A stretch of DNA of 64,000 nucleotides. Source: Bifidobacteriaceae bacterium. Lineage in GTDB: Bacteria > Actinomycetota > Actinomycetes > Actinomycetales > WQXJ01. The stretch covers positions 85,017 to 149,016 of the forward strand of contig JAISXH010000041.1 in the NCBI GenBank assembly GCA_031270825.1. The letters are read 5' to 3'. The translations under genes were made by a program, and so were the position numbers. Below, piece by piece: positions 54,591 to 63,162 of this stretch (the stretch's first letter is position 1; each line of letters starts with the position of its first letter). The notes beneath the pieces were generated by a model. It was not told where the DNA came from. It worked only from the letters and a program-made list of their open reading frames with translations, and did no database searches.

Positions 54591-55948
54591 GGACGGCCCC
54601 GCGTCTGGTGCGGGGAGACCTGGTCACCCCGACCAAGATGCTTTCGGCCGGCGGCATGCTGGTCGAGGACGGACGCATCACCGGACTATTCGAGGCCGCC
54701 GCCGTTCCCGAGCCGGCGCCCGGGTGGGAGGTGCATGACGTCAGGGGCAGCTACGTCCTGCCCGGCGCGGTAGACGCTCACGTGCACTGTTTCTCCGACC
54801 GCCGGGAGGGATTCGCCGCGGCCACGGCGGCCGCGGCGGCCGGTGGCGTCACCACGATCATCGACATGCCCTTCGACCAGGACGCGCCCGTCGACGAAGT
54901 GGAGGTGCTGACGAGGAAGATCGCCTTGATCGCCGGGGCCGCCCATGTCGATGTCGCCCTCCACGGCACAGTCCGGCCCGGATCGGCGGGCGACGCCATC
55001 GCGGCCCTGGCGGCGGCTGGCGTCTGTGGCTTCAAGGTTTCGTTGTTCGAAACCGACCCGGTTCGGTTCCCCAGGATTGACAACTCAGACTTGCTCGCGC
55101 TCCTGGGGCGCTCGCGCGCGGCCGGCCTGGTGGTCGGAGTTCACGCCGAAGACGGCGAGATCATCAGGGGGCTGGTCGCCACCGCCAAGGCCGAGGGGCG
55201 AACCCGGCCGATCGATCACTGTCTGACCCGGCCGCCGGTCTCAGAGACAGCCTCGGTGGCGCTGGGCCTGATGATCGCGCGGGCCGCCGCCGCGCCTTTC
55301 CACATTTTCCACGCCAGCCTGCCCGAAACCGTCGCCCTGGTGTCTGCGGCGCGGGCGGCCGGCGACGACGTCTCGCTGGAGACTTGTCCGCACTACCTCT
55401 TGTTCAGCCAAGAAGACATGGCCCAACTGGGACCGCTGGGGAAAATCAACCCGCCGTTGCGCAGTCCCGACCGGGTGACGGCGATGTGGGAATTGCTGGC
55501 GGCTGGCGAGATCGACATGGTGACTTCCGACCACGCGCCCTGGCCGATGGACCGCAAGTCCGACCGCCAGGACATTTTCGCCAACGCCTCCGGCGCGCCC
55601 GGCCTGCAGACCCTGGTGCCGCTGCTGCTCAGCGAGGGGTTCTCAGCCGGGCGGGTGGGACTGCTCCGGCTGGCGGCGGTGCTGGCGGAGAATCCGGCCC
55701 GCCGGTTCAACCTTGGCCACCGCAAGGGGCGCCTGGAGGTGGGGCTGGACGCCGACTATGTGATCTTCGACCCGGCGGCACGCTGGACCTTGACCGCTGA
55801 CAACCAGCTATCCAACGCCGGCTGGACGCCCTATCAGGGCCGCCGGATGGCGGGTCAAATCTCACAAACCGTTGTGCGCGGGAACACCGTCTACGAGGCG
55901 GGATCTCTGACCGGTCCCCCGCTGGGAGAGCACGTCAGGGGACGCTGA
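54587..55948 (+). CDS. cyclic amidohydrolase (hydantoinase/allantoinase/dihydroorotase superfamily)
   Basis: 453 aa from GTG 54587, overlapping the lyase stop by 4 nt. The binuclear-metal amidohydrolase ligands are all present: H65 and H67 (DAHVHC), carboxylated lysine K150 (GFKVSLF), H186 (VHAEDGE), H242 (FHASLPE) and D315 (TSDHAPW). The family opens cyclic amides such as hydantoins, dihydropyrimidines and allantoin. The partner M20 hydrolase three genes on would cleave the resulting N-carbamoyl product. The exact ring is not readable from sequence. Confidence 0.88.
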   Translation: MRTAPRLVRGDLVTPTKMLSAGGMLVEDGRITGLFEAAAVPEPAPGWEVHDVRGSYVLPGAVDAHVHCFSDRREGFAAATAAAAAGGVTTIIDMPFDQDAPVDEVEVLTRKIALIAGAAHVDVALHGTVRPGSAGDAIAALAAAGVCGFKVSLFETDPVRFPRIDNSDLLALLGRSRAAGLVVGVHAEDGEIIRGLVATAKAEGRTRPIDHCLTRPPVSETASVALGLMIARAAAAPFHIFHASLPETVALVSAARAAGDDVSLETCPHYLLFSQEDMAQLGPLGKINPPLRSPDRVTAMWELLAAGEIDMVTSDHAPWPMDRKSDRQDIFANASGAPGLQTLVPLLLSEGFSAGRVGLLRLAAVLAENPARRFNLGHRKGRLEVGLDADYVIFDPAARWTLTADNQLSNAGWTPYQGRRMAGQISQTVVRGNTVYEAGSLTGPPLGEHVRGR

Positions 55949-57363
55949 TGGCAGACCAATCAGCACGCGCCCACCTGGCCGGGCTGGCCCGCGACGGGCA
56001 AGTGCTCCGGATCCCCGGCCCGGTCTCGGCACGCTTCGAATTGGCCAGCCTCCTGGCGCTGCTAGATGATGGCCCGGCGGTGGTGATCGACCGGGTCGAC
56101 GGCTTCAACTTCCCGGTCGTCAGCAATCTGCTCAACTCCCGCGCCCGGTTCGCCCGCGCTCTGGGTTGCGGGGTGGGCGAGATCACGGCGTCCATCACAC
56201 GGGCGACCACCTCGGGATTCGCCCCCGAGACGGCCGCCGAAGCCGCCTGCCAAGAGGTCGTGGTGACGGCCGAGCAGCATGACGACCTGTTGTCGCTCCT
56301 GCCCATCCCGCACTTCTTCGAGTTCGATTCCGGCCCCTATATCACCGCTGGACTGGTGATCGGCCACGAGCCCGCCTCCGGCTACCGCAACGCCTCCTAC
56401 GCTCGCGTCAAGCCGCTAGGCCGCAACCGCGCCTTCATCGGCATCGCCCCCAATCACCATCTCACCGCCTTATCCCGCCAGGCGGCGGAACAAGGACGGC
56501 CCTTGGACGTGGCGATCGCCTTGGGGACTCATCCCGCCATCCAGATGGCCGGCTGCTTCTACCTCCAACTGGGCCAAGACGAACTGGCCAACGCCGGCGC
56601 CCTGCTCGGCGAACCCGTCCGGGTGACGCCGGGGGCGACTGTGGATGTCTTGGTCCCGGCCGAGGCCGAGATCGTGATCGAGGCCAAGCTCCACTTCGAC
56701 CAGAAAGTGGCCGAGGGCTGGGTGTCGGAATACCACGGCATGTACGAGGACTACGGCGACGGCCAGGTGCTGCAAATCACCGCCCTCACCCACCGGCGCG
56801 ACGCCAGTTTCCAAGTCATCATGCCGGGCCTGTTCTCCGAACACGCGCTGCTGGGAGGCCTGTCCGTCGGCGCGGGCCTGATCACCGCGCTGAGGCAGGC
56901 GACAATACCGGTGGTCGACCTGGCGGTGACCAAGGCCGGCGGTGGACGGGTCAACGTGGTCGCCGCCGTCGAACCGCTGAAACCGGGGCAAGCCAAGCGC
57001 GCCTTCTTCGCCTGCTGGGCGGCGGTGAGCATGATCAAGCAGATCACCTTGGTGGACGCGGACATCGATGTCTGGGACTACGAACAAGTGGAGTGGGCGC
57101 GCAACGCGCGGATGCGCTGGGACGAGGACACCTTTAGCGTCCCCGATGCGATAACCGACCGTAACGAGCCCATGCAGGAGGGCAGCGTGGTAACCAAGAT
57201 AGGTCTCGACGCGACGATGAAGCCGGGCCGGCGCCGGACCAATTGGCAAAGGGCCCTCCCCCCCGCCGAGGCCCTGCGCGCGGCCCATGAACGGCTCGTC
57301 GGCGACGGATTGCAGGCCTGGCTGGCGCCCGGCATGGGTGTGGCCGCGCTGGTGGATGGTTAG
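55948..57363 (+). CDS. UbiD-family prenylated-FMN decarboxylase
   Basis: 471 aa, overlapping the previous gene by one base (TGATG). UbiD fold landmarks are visible: the N148 to R153 stretch NASYARVKPLG, E245 in AEIVIEAKL and E261 in SEYHGMYEDYG, which are my candidates for the Arg-Glu-Glu catalytic residues. UbiD enzymes (de)carboxylate aryl and acrylic acids with the prenyl-FMN made by UbiX, encoded two genes downstream. With an ammonia-lyase in the same operon, the acrylate product of the lyase is an obvious possible substrate, as for cinnamate in Fdc1. A heteroaryl carboxylate is an alternative. Confidence 0.87.
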   Translation: MADQSARAHLAGLARDGQVLRIPGPVSARFELASLLALLDDGPAVVIDRVDGFNFPVVSNLLNSRARFARALGCGVGEITASITRATTSGFAPETAAEAACQEVVVTAEQHDDLLSLLPIPHFFEFDSGPYITAGLVIGHEPASGYRNASYARVKPLGRNRAFIGIAPNHHLTALSRQAAEQGRPLDVAIALGTHPAIQMAGCFYLQLGQDELANAGALLGEPVRVTPGATVDVLVPAEAEIVIEAKLHFDQKVAEGWVSEYHGMYEDYGDGQVLQITALTHRRDASFQVIMPGLFSEHALLGGLSVGAGLITALRQATIPVVDLAVTKAGGGRVNVVAAVEPLKPGQAKRAFFACWAAVSMIKQITLVDADIDVWDYEQVEWARNARMRWDEDTFSVPDAITDRNEPMQEGSVVTKIGLDATMKPGRRRTNWQRALPPAEALRAAHERLVGDGLQAWLAPGMGVAALVDG

Positions 57364-57364
57364 C

Positions 57365-58615
57365 ATGCCAGCCCCTTTGAGGCAGCCGGAGCCCCAGCGA
57401 ATCCAGCAGGACCTCCAGGACCTGGCGCTGCTACGCGATCCCGACCTGGCCGGCTGGTCGCGGCCAACCTTCACCGGCGTCGAGCGTGAGAGCCGGCGCT
57501 GGGTGGCCGCTCGAATGCGCGCGACCAGTCTGGATGTCCACGTCGACGGCATCGGAAACCTGATCGGCGTGCTGCCCGGGCAGGGCGCCGGCGGCAAGGC
57601 GATCGTGGTCGGATCGCACACCGACACGGTCGAGGGCGGCGGCCGGTTCGACGGCACCGTGGGGGTGTTGGGCGCGCTTGAAGCGGTGCGCCTGCTCGAA
57701 GAGTCGGGGATCAAGCTGCGGCACGACCTCCGGGTGGTGGACTACTTCAACGAGGAGCCCAACCGGTTCGGATTGAGTTGCCTGGGAAGCCGGGCGCTGG
57801 CGTCGAATCTCAGCCCCGACCACCTGGCCACGGTTGACGAAGACGGCGCCACCTTGGCCGAAGCGCTGCAGAGCCAGGGGCTGGACCCGGCCGACATCCC
57901 CGCCTGCGCCTGGTCGGCCAACGAAGTGCTGGCCAGCCTGGAGCTCCACATCGAACAGGGTCCCATCCTCGAACAACAAGGGGCCGGACTGGGCGTGGTG
58001 ACGGCCATCGCCGGCATCGCCCGGCTGCGGGCGGTCTTCAAGGGGCGGCGCGACCACGCTGGCACGCGCCCCATGGCGCTACGCCAAGACGCGGGTTGCG
58101 CGGCCGCCGGGACCGTCTTGGCTATCGAGGCGATCGGTTCGTCTGGGGCCGATGCCGTCGGCACTGTTGGCGAGATCCGGTTCACTCCGGAGGCCACCAA
58201 TGTCGTCTCCGAGGAGGCGCTGCTGACGGCCGAGTTCAGGTCCTCCGACGCGGGGTGGTTCGGCCTCGCTCGCGAACAGCTAGAGCAGGCCGTCGAGCGC
58301 GAAAGCCGGCGCCGGGGCGTCCACGGGTCCGTGCTCTGGCTGCCGCCCGAACCACCCACGGCGATGGATCCGCGCCTGTCGGAGTTGATCGGACGAAGCA
58401 TCGCCGGCCTGGGGCATGACTTCCTGCGGCTGTACTCCGGCGCCGGGCACGACGCGGTCCAGTTGGCGCGCCTCGGCCCGGCCGGGATGATCTTCCTGCC
58501 CTCCAAGGACGGGCGCAGCCACACTCCGGAGGAGTGGACAGACCTAGCCGACATCGCCCTTGGCGTGCACGCGCTGGCCGCCAGCATCGTCCAGATCGAC
58601 GGGTGGGAGCCGTGA
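57365..58615 (+). CDS. M20-family Zn-dependent N-carbamoyl-amino-acid/allantoate-type amidohydrolase
   Basis: 416 aa from ATG 57365 (GGATGG upstream); ATG 57356, overlapping the UbiD stop, is an alternative. Metal ligands are H85 (GSHTDTV), D96 (GGRFDGTVG), E131 (FNEEPNRFG), H195 (LELHIEQGP) and a late His in YSGAGHDAVQLA. The pattern is that of allantoate amidohydrolase, ureidoglycolate and N-carbamoyl-L-amino acid hydrolases. Together with the cyclic amidohydrolase it forms a two-step ring-opening and de-carbamoylation module. Its stop overlaps the UbiX GTG by 4 nt. Confidence 0.9.
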   Translation: MPAPLRQPEPQRIQQDLQDLALLRDPDLAGWSRPTFTGVERESRRWVAARMRATSLDVHVDGIGNLIGVLPGQGAGGKAIVVGSHTDTVEGGGRFDGTVGVLGALEAVRLLEESGIKLRHDLRVVDYFNEEPNRFGLSCLGSRALASNLSPDHLATVDEDGATLAEALQSQGLDPADIPACAWSANEVLASLELHIEQGPILEQQGAGLGVVTAIAGIARLRAVFKGRRDHAGTRPMALRQDAGCAAAGTVLAIEAIGSSGADAVGTVGEIRFTPEATNVVSEEALLTAEFRSSDAGWFGLAREQLEQAVERESRRRGVHGSVLWLPPEPPTAMDPRLSELIGRSIAGLGHDFLRLYSGAGHDAVQLARLGPAGMIFLPSKDGRSHTPEEWTDLADIALGVHALAASIVQIDGWEP

Positions 58616-59217
58616 CCGGGCGACCAGCGGTCGTGGTCGGCGTCAGCGGCGCCAGCGGCGCGCCGATCACGATCCGAATACTGCAATTGTTGCGCGAGCT
58701 GGACACCCACCAGGTTCATCTCGTCATCACCGCGGCGGGCGCGCTCACAATCACTCAGGAGACCGACCACACCATTGGCGAGGTCGAGGCGCTCGCCGAC
58801 GTGGTCCACCAGAACTCCCAGGTCGGAGCTTCGATCGCCTCCGGGTCCGCCCCGGTCGCGGCGATGCTGGTGGCGCCATGCTCCATCCACCAATTGAGCG
58901 CGATCGCCTATGGGGTCACGGCGGACCTGGTCGGCCGGGCTGGCGACGTTTGCCTGAAGGAGGGCCGACCGTTGCTCTTGATGGTCCGGGAGTCCCCTCT
59001 GCACCAGGGACATCTGGACGCCATGCGGCGCGCGGCGCTGAGCGGGGCGATCATCGCTCCTGCGGCGCCTGCCTTCTACACCCGCCCGCGCACTGTCGAC
59101 GACATCGTGGACGAGGTCGCCCGGCGCGCTCTGACCAGGGTCGGCATCGGCAAGGATTTGGCCACACCGTGGCGCGGATTACCGTCCGATCGGGCCAAAC
59201 CGCAGGTGGCGCCCTAA
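58612..59217 (+). CDS. UbiX-family flavin prenyltransferase
   Basis: 201 aa from GTG 58612. VVVGVSGASGAPI is the flavin-binding start, with ITAAGALTI, SGSAPVAAMLVAPCSIHQLSAIAYG (in part) and LKEGRPLLLMVRESPL as further UbiX landmarks. It makes prenylated FMN from FMN and dimethylallyl phosphate for the UbiD enzyme in the same operon. It ends the catabolic gene block; a 658-bp gap follows before the importer genes. Confidence 0.93.
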   Translation: MTGRPAVVVGVSGASGAPITIRILQLLRELDTHQVHLVITAAGALTITQETDHTIGEVEALADVVHQNSQVGASIASGSAPVAAMLVAPCSIHQLSAIAYGVTADLVGRAGDVCLKEGRPLLLMVRESPLHQGHLDAMRRAALSGAIIAPAAPAFYTRPRTVDDIVDEVARRALTRVGIGKDLATPWRGLPSDRAKPQVAP

Positions 59218-59327
59218 CGTTCTGCGTCGGTTCACCCTGCGTTCACCCGAAAAGCCCTGTCCGTTAGAGATGGGCCCCTAGCGTCGTCTTAGAGATTCAC
59301 ACGAACAAATCAGCGAGAGAGGGCCTA

Positions 59328-59444
59328 ATGAAGCTGGGTTTCGCCGCGCCGCCCCGGGGCGCCTGGCTGTCCCGCGCAATCAATCATCCGACGGGATCAA
59401 GCGCGCTCTGCGCAGGTCGCAGAATCTGCGACCTGACCGCGTGA
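59328..59444 (+). CDS. possible 38-residue leader peptide
   Basis: ATG 59328 is preceded at four bases by GAGAGAGGG-type ribosome-binding sequence. It begins MKLGFAAPPRGAWLSRA and ends in CDLTA with TGA at 59442-59444. The operator palindrome lies inside its 3' half. It has no signal peptide and no run of a regulatory amino acid. It could be a leader peptide, a remnant of a longer gene, or chance. Confidence 0.25.
   Translation: MKLGFAAPPRGAWLSRAINHPTGSSALCAGRRICDLTA
59413..59435. promoter_or_regulatory. perfect inverted repeat operator containing GCAGAATCTGC
   Basis: Arms CAGGTCGCAG and CTGCGACCTG (10 bp each, perfect) flank AAT. The centre GCAGAATCTGC (59419-59429) is identical to the element at 52838-52848 in the Lrp/lyase promoter. 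This links the importer genes to the same regulator as the catabolic operon. Confidence 0.72.
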
Positions 59445-59875
59445 ACTCCGTTCCAGGTCGGAATTTTATGCGGATATTCACCCCAGCCTTGAAGAAAGCT
59501 CCGATGAAACCCGCGAGAAACATTCAAATTGCCAAGCTGGAGCCCACACCAACCCATACCGAGGCCCCAGCAAAATGACTTCGTCGCAACCTGCAAGTGA
59601 TTGCCGGCACAGGCTGATTTCTCCCCGGCGGGGAGTGCCGTTGTCCGGGAACGTGGCCAACAGCCACGTCACGAGCCCGCGCCCGAGCCTCGCCAACACG
59701 CTTGTCCCAAGTCCCCGGGCGATGCCGTCGCGCGGCCGGCCCGGACAGGCGAACACAGTCTTGGCCCAGGAATCCGGATCGTTCGCCGGAACCCGAAGCC
59801 TCGCTGGCTGTTCACCCAGCCGACACCCCGGTCTATTCGACCGACATCCGACTCCACATCAAGGAAGGATCTAAA

Positions 59876-60859
59876 ATGAACCGCAACCTGACCCGCAGGC
59901 CAACCACCGCGCTATCCGCCGGATTGGTGGTCCTGACGGCAATCAGCGTTACCTTGGCCGGTTGTTCGCAATCCGCCGACGACACGCCCGACACAACCAA
60001 GAGCCAGGATGTCGAGACGAGTCCAGGCGCCGAGGCGCCCACGCCCTTCGACCTCCTGCCGGATGACATAAAGGAGTCCAAGACCATCAACCTCGGCACC
60101 CATGCCGACTCTCCGCCCTGCGAATATATGGATGACGGCAATATCGCCGGCATCGGCTACGACATGTGGGAGGGCGTGGCCGCAGAACTCGGCGTCACGA
60201 TCGAGCCCACGTCTATCGAGTTCGCCGGCCTTATTCCAGGTGTCGAATCGGGAAGGTTTGACGTCGCCGAGCAGTGCATAGCCGACACCCTTGAACGCGA
60301 GGAGGTCATCACCTTTGTCGACTGGGTGTACAACCAATCTGTCGTGGTCACCACGGCTGACAACCCCAAGAACATCAGCACCGACCCGCTGTCCCTGTGC
60401 GGTCTGACGGTAGCTGTCCAGACCGGCACCAACTACCTCTCATATGTGACCGACAAGTTCAATCCGACCTGCGTGGCGGCCGGCCAACCGGAACTCGTCA
60501 TCCAGCAACTCGACAGCCAGTCCCAGGCCCTGATCAATATGCAGTCCAAGCGCGTTGATTTCGCGATGACCAACGCCGCGGCCGGCGCCTATCTGGCCGA
60601 AGGCTCCGATGTCGAACTCGAGCTCTTCCCGAACGAACTCCTGCCCCGCAATATCATGGGCTTCGCCTTCCAGAAAGACAGCGCTCGGTCACAGCAGCTA
60701 GTCGACGCCTGGGTGGCCGCCCTTCAGGAAATGCACAAGGACGGGACATACCAGGAAATTCTCGCCAAGTGGGGCATGTCTGACTACTTACTGGAGCCCG
60801 GAGTGAACCTAGTCGGCGCCGCGGCCTCCGCTTCGCCGTCGCCTTCAGCCACGCCCTAG
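59876..60859 (+). CDS. polar amino acid ABC transporter substrate-binding lipoprotein
   Basis: 327 aa from ATG 59876 with GGAAGGA upstream. The signal peptide ends in lipobox LAGC (C30), then an acidic linker. The type 2 periplasmic-binding (SBP_bac_3) domain follows: INLGTHADSPPCEYMDDG, ESGRFDVAEQCIADTLERE and AVQTGTNYLSYVTDKF are visible. The family binds polar or charged amino acids and opines. The usual ligand-clamping Arg of amino-acid binders is not evident at its normal place after the TPxxR-type segment, so the ligand may be unusual. It is followed 33 bases later by the permease. Confidence 0.9.
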   Translation: MNRNLTRRPTTALSAGLVVLTAISVTLAGCSQSADDTPDTTKSQDVETSPGAEAPTPFDLLPDDIKESKTINLGTHADSPPCEYMDDGNIAGIGYDMWEGVAAELGVTIEPTSIEFAGLIPGVESGRFDVAEQCIADTLEREEVITFVDWVYNQSVVVTTADNPKNISTDPLSLCGLTVAVQTGTNYLSYVTDKFNPTCVAAGQPELVIQQLDSQSQALINMQSKRVDFAMTNAAAGAYLAEGSDVELELFPNELLPRNIMGFAFQKDSARSQQLVDAWVAALQEMHKDGTYQEILAKWGMSDYLLEPGVNLVGAAASASPSPSATP

Positions 60860-60892
60860 AGCCTTTGTCCTGACTTGGAACAGAGGCCAAAC

Positions 60893-61840
60893 GTGAACAC
60901 CAAGACGACGACCAGGACCTGGTACGTCCGTCCCGAGGAACCGCTCCAGTCAGACGCCGCCGCCGCTGAACGCGGCCCTTCGCGCCGCGTTCACACCCGC
61001 GTCAATCTCACCCAGATCCTGATTGGGGTCGTTCTCGCGGCCATCCTGGTGGTTCTGGGATGGTCGGTCCTGACCAACAAGAACATGGGCTGGGACATCG
61101 TGGTGAAATACCTGTTCTCGCCACTGATCCTCAAGGGCATCTCCGTGACCATTGAACTGACGGTTCTCTCAATGGTGATCGCGGTCGTCGGCGGCGCCGT
61201 CGTCGCGTTGATGTCACAGAGCCGGAACATTGTCGCCCGGGCCATGGGCGGGCTTTACGTCTGGTTCTTTCGCGGGACCCCGCTGTTGGTGCAGCTGATC
61301 TTCTGGTACAACCTGGCACTCCTCTTCCCCAGAATCGGCCTGGGCATCCCCGGCACAGACATCTGGATGGATTGGGACACCAACCAGGTGATCAGCGGGT
61401 TCACGGCGGCGGTCCTGGGGCTGTCGCTCCACGAGGCGGCCTACATGTCGGAAATCATCAGGGGCGGCATAAACGGCATCCCGAAAGGACAGATGGACGC
61501 GGCTTTGAGCATCGGCCTTCGCCGGGGCGCCGCCATGCGAAAGGTGATCCTGCCGCAGACATTGCGAATCATCATCCCGCCCACCGCCAACCAGTTCATA
61601 AGCACGTTGAAGTCGTCTTCGTTGGTCGCGGTGATCGGCGGAGGAGACTTGTTGACCTGCGCGCAGTGGATCTACTCGGAGAATTTCAAGGTCATCCCCC
61701 TTCTGCTGGTCGCCACTCTTTGGTTCCTGGTGATGACCACTGCCGCCACCGTCGCGGAGAGCTATCTCGAGCGGTGGTTTTGCGGAAACAAGGAGCGCGC
61801 GCCCATCACCCTGATAGCACCTGCGAACGAGGAAGAATGA
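60893..61840 (+). CDS. polar amino acid ABC transporter permease
   Basis: 315 aa from GTG 60893 (AGAGG seven bases upstream). After a cytoplasmic N-tail there are five to six helices typical of HisMQ/GlnP permeases; VWFFRGTPLLVQLIFWYN and the EAA loop EIIRGGINGIPKGQMDAALS are clear. It is a single permease gene, so it probably acts as a homodimer. It overlaps the ATPase gene by 4 nt (ATGA). Confidence 0.92.
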   Translation: MNTKTTTRTWYVRPEEPLQSDAAAAERGPSRRVHTRVNLTQILIGVVLAAILVVLGWSVLTNKNMGWDIVVKYLFSPLILKGISVTIELTVLSMVIAVVGGAVVALMSQSRNIVARAMGGLYVWFFRGTPLLVQLIFWYNLALLFPRIGLGIPGTDIWMDWDTNQVISGFTAAVLGLSLHEAAYMSEIIRGGINGIPKGQMDAALSIGLRRGAAMRKVILPQTLRIIIPPTANQFISTLKSSSLVAVIGGGDLLTCAQWIYSENFKVIPLLLVATLWFLVMTTAATVAESYLERWFCGNKERAPITLIAPANEEE

Positions 61841-62658
61841 CGACCGCGACTCCGCTGCTGGAACTCGAGAACGTCCATAAGTGGTACGGCCAACGACATG
61901 TGCTGCGCGGCATCGACCTGCGCCTGCACCAAGGCGAAGTCGTGTGCGTCATCGGGCCTTCGGGTTCCGGCAAGTCCACCCTGCTCCGATGCATCAACCA
62001 ACTGGAGAAGGCGGACGCCGGCACCATTTCGCTAGGCGGCGTCGACGTGATGCATGAGAAGCGGCGCGGGAAGCTCTTCGAACGTTCCGGAAAAGACGTG
62101 GCCGCCTTCCGCCAGCGCATCGGCATGGTGTTTCAGCACTTCAACCTCTTCGGACACATGTCGGCCGTGGAAAATGTGATGTTCGGACCGCGTCAGGTCA
62201 ATGGCGTCGACAAGGTCGTGGCCCGCGCCCGCGCCATGGAATTGCTGGACATGGTCGGCCTGGCCGCCCGAGCCTCCCAACTGCCCACACAGCTGTCTGG
62301 TGGCGAGCAGCAGCGAGTCGCCATTGCCCGCTGCCTGGCCATGGAACCCGAGATCCTGATGTTCGACGAGGCCACCAGCGCCTTGGACCCAGAACTCGTG
62401 GCCGAGGTCATCAACGTCATGAAGGAGCTGGCCCGGGCCGGAACCACCATGATCGCGGTGACCCACGAGATGGGATTCGCCCGCGACGCCGCCGATGCGA
62501 TCGTGATGATGGACGCGGGTCTGATCATTGAAGAAGGACCGACCGCCGAAGTGCTCAACGCCCCCCGCCACGCGCGCACGGCCCTGTTTCTGGGCCACGT
62601 CGCCAACCGCCCCGACAATCGCCCTGACAGCCGCCCCGCCAACCGTCCCGACGTGTGA
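61837..62658 (+). CDS. polar amino acid ABC transporter ATP-binding protein
   Basis: 273 aa. Walker A GPSGSGKST, signature LSGGEQQR, Walker B ILMFDEATSALDPELV and switch VTHEMGFA are typical of GlnQ/HisP. An insertion near residue 70 (MHEKRRGKLFERSGKDVAAFR) is longer than usual. The C-terminus has a short NRPDNRPDSRPANRP repeat. It completes the importer whose substrate is presumably consumed by the upstream enzymes. Confidence 0.93.
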   Translation: MTTATPLLELENVHKWYGQRHVLRGIDLRLHQGEVVCVIGPSGSGKSTLLRCINQLEKADAGTISLGGVDVMHEKRRGKLFERSGKDVAAFRQRIGMVFQHFNLFGHMSAVENVMFGPRQVNGVDKVVARARAMELLDMVGLAARASQLPTQLSGGEQQRVAIARCLAMEPEILMFDEATSALDPELVAEVINVMKELARAGTTMIAVTHEMGFARDAADAIVMMDAGLIIEEGPTAEVLNAPRHARTALFLGHVANRPDNRPDSRPANRPDV

Positions 62659-62702
62659 AACACCCCCCGTCCGCGGACCAGCCGCGGCAAGAAAGGAACG
62701 CC

Positions 62703-63158
62703 ATGAGTCGCAGAGTAGTGTTCGAGTTCTCGGGTTTCTCCGAACCCGTGGTCGCAGAACTGCTGGAGGACGATGCCGGGTTCGCCGACAAGGTATGGGA
62801 CGAACTCGACCAGCCCGCCAAGATGTGGATTTGGCACACCCAGTCCTCGGGAGACTTCTTCTCCTCGAAAGGCCGACCGCCTATCGAAGCCAAGTTCGGC
62901 GGCTCCCAGCAGGCCCCGCTGGGCGGGACGGCGCCGCCGCTGATGTGCGACGTGCCCGTGGGCGGCATCGTCTACTCCGGTAACACGACTTTCTCCTACG
63001 CCTACGGCCACAACGTCACCGAGCCGATCGCGGTCAAAGGACCGATCGTGGCGCGAGCGCTCGACCCGGCAGTCCTGTCCCGCGCCGGCCAGCACTGCCT
63101 GCGCTCCCACACCCAGACGCACCAACTCGTCACCGTGACGGCAAGAAGAGGGGAATGA
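62703..63158 (+). CDS. DUF3830-like small protein (cyclophilin-like fold suspected)
   Basis: 151 aa from ATG 62703, AAAGGAA five bases upstream; a GTG at 62655 overlapping the ATPase stop is a weaker choice. It is compact and beta-rich, with EFSGFSEPVVAELLEDDAGFADKVWDEL, MWIWHTQSSGDFF and GGIVYSGNTTFSYAYG. I recall this pattern as DUF3830, a cyclophilin-like family often beside hydantoinase-type genes; I could not confirm it. The next gene could be the second half of the same enzyme. Confidence 0.6.
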   Translation: MSRRVVFEFSGFSEPVVAELLEDDAGFADKVWDELDQPAKMWIWHTQSSGDFFSSKGRPPIEAKFGGSQQAPLGGTAPPLMCDVPVGGIVYSGNTTFSYAYGHNVTEPIAVKGPIVARALDPAVLSRAGQHCLRSHTQTHQLVTVTARRGE

Positions 63159-63162
63159 ACTG

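Larger units (their letters stand above)
59218..59875 (+). promoter_or_regulatory. long control region before the importer genes
   Basis: 658 bases without an established gene. It contains a perfect operator palindrome (59413-59435), a possible 38-codon leader frame (59328-59444) and the ribosome-binding site GGAAGGA just before the ATG at 59876. A+T content is higher at 59460-59580 (for example GGAATTTTATG) than around it, so the importer promoter probably lies there. Other open frames in the region look like low-complexity shadows. Confidence 0.6.

Noticed and set aside
59575..59875. Small genes in the gap before the substrate-binding protein
   Set aside because: Frames of 90-100 codons here overlap each other, have poor start signals and encode Arg/Pro/Ser-rich low-complexity peptide.
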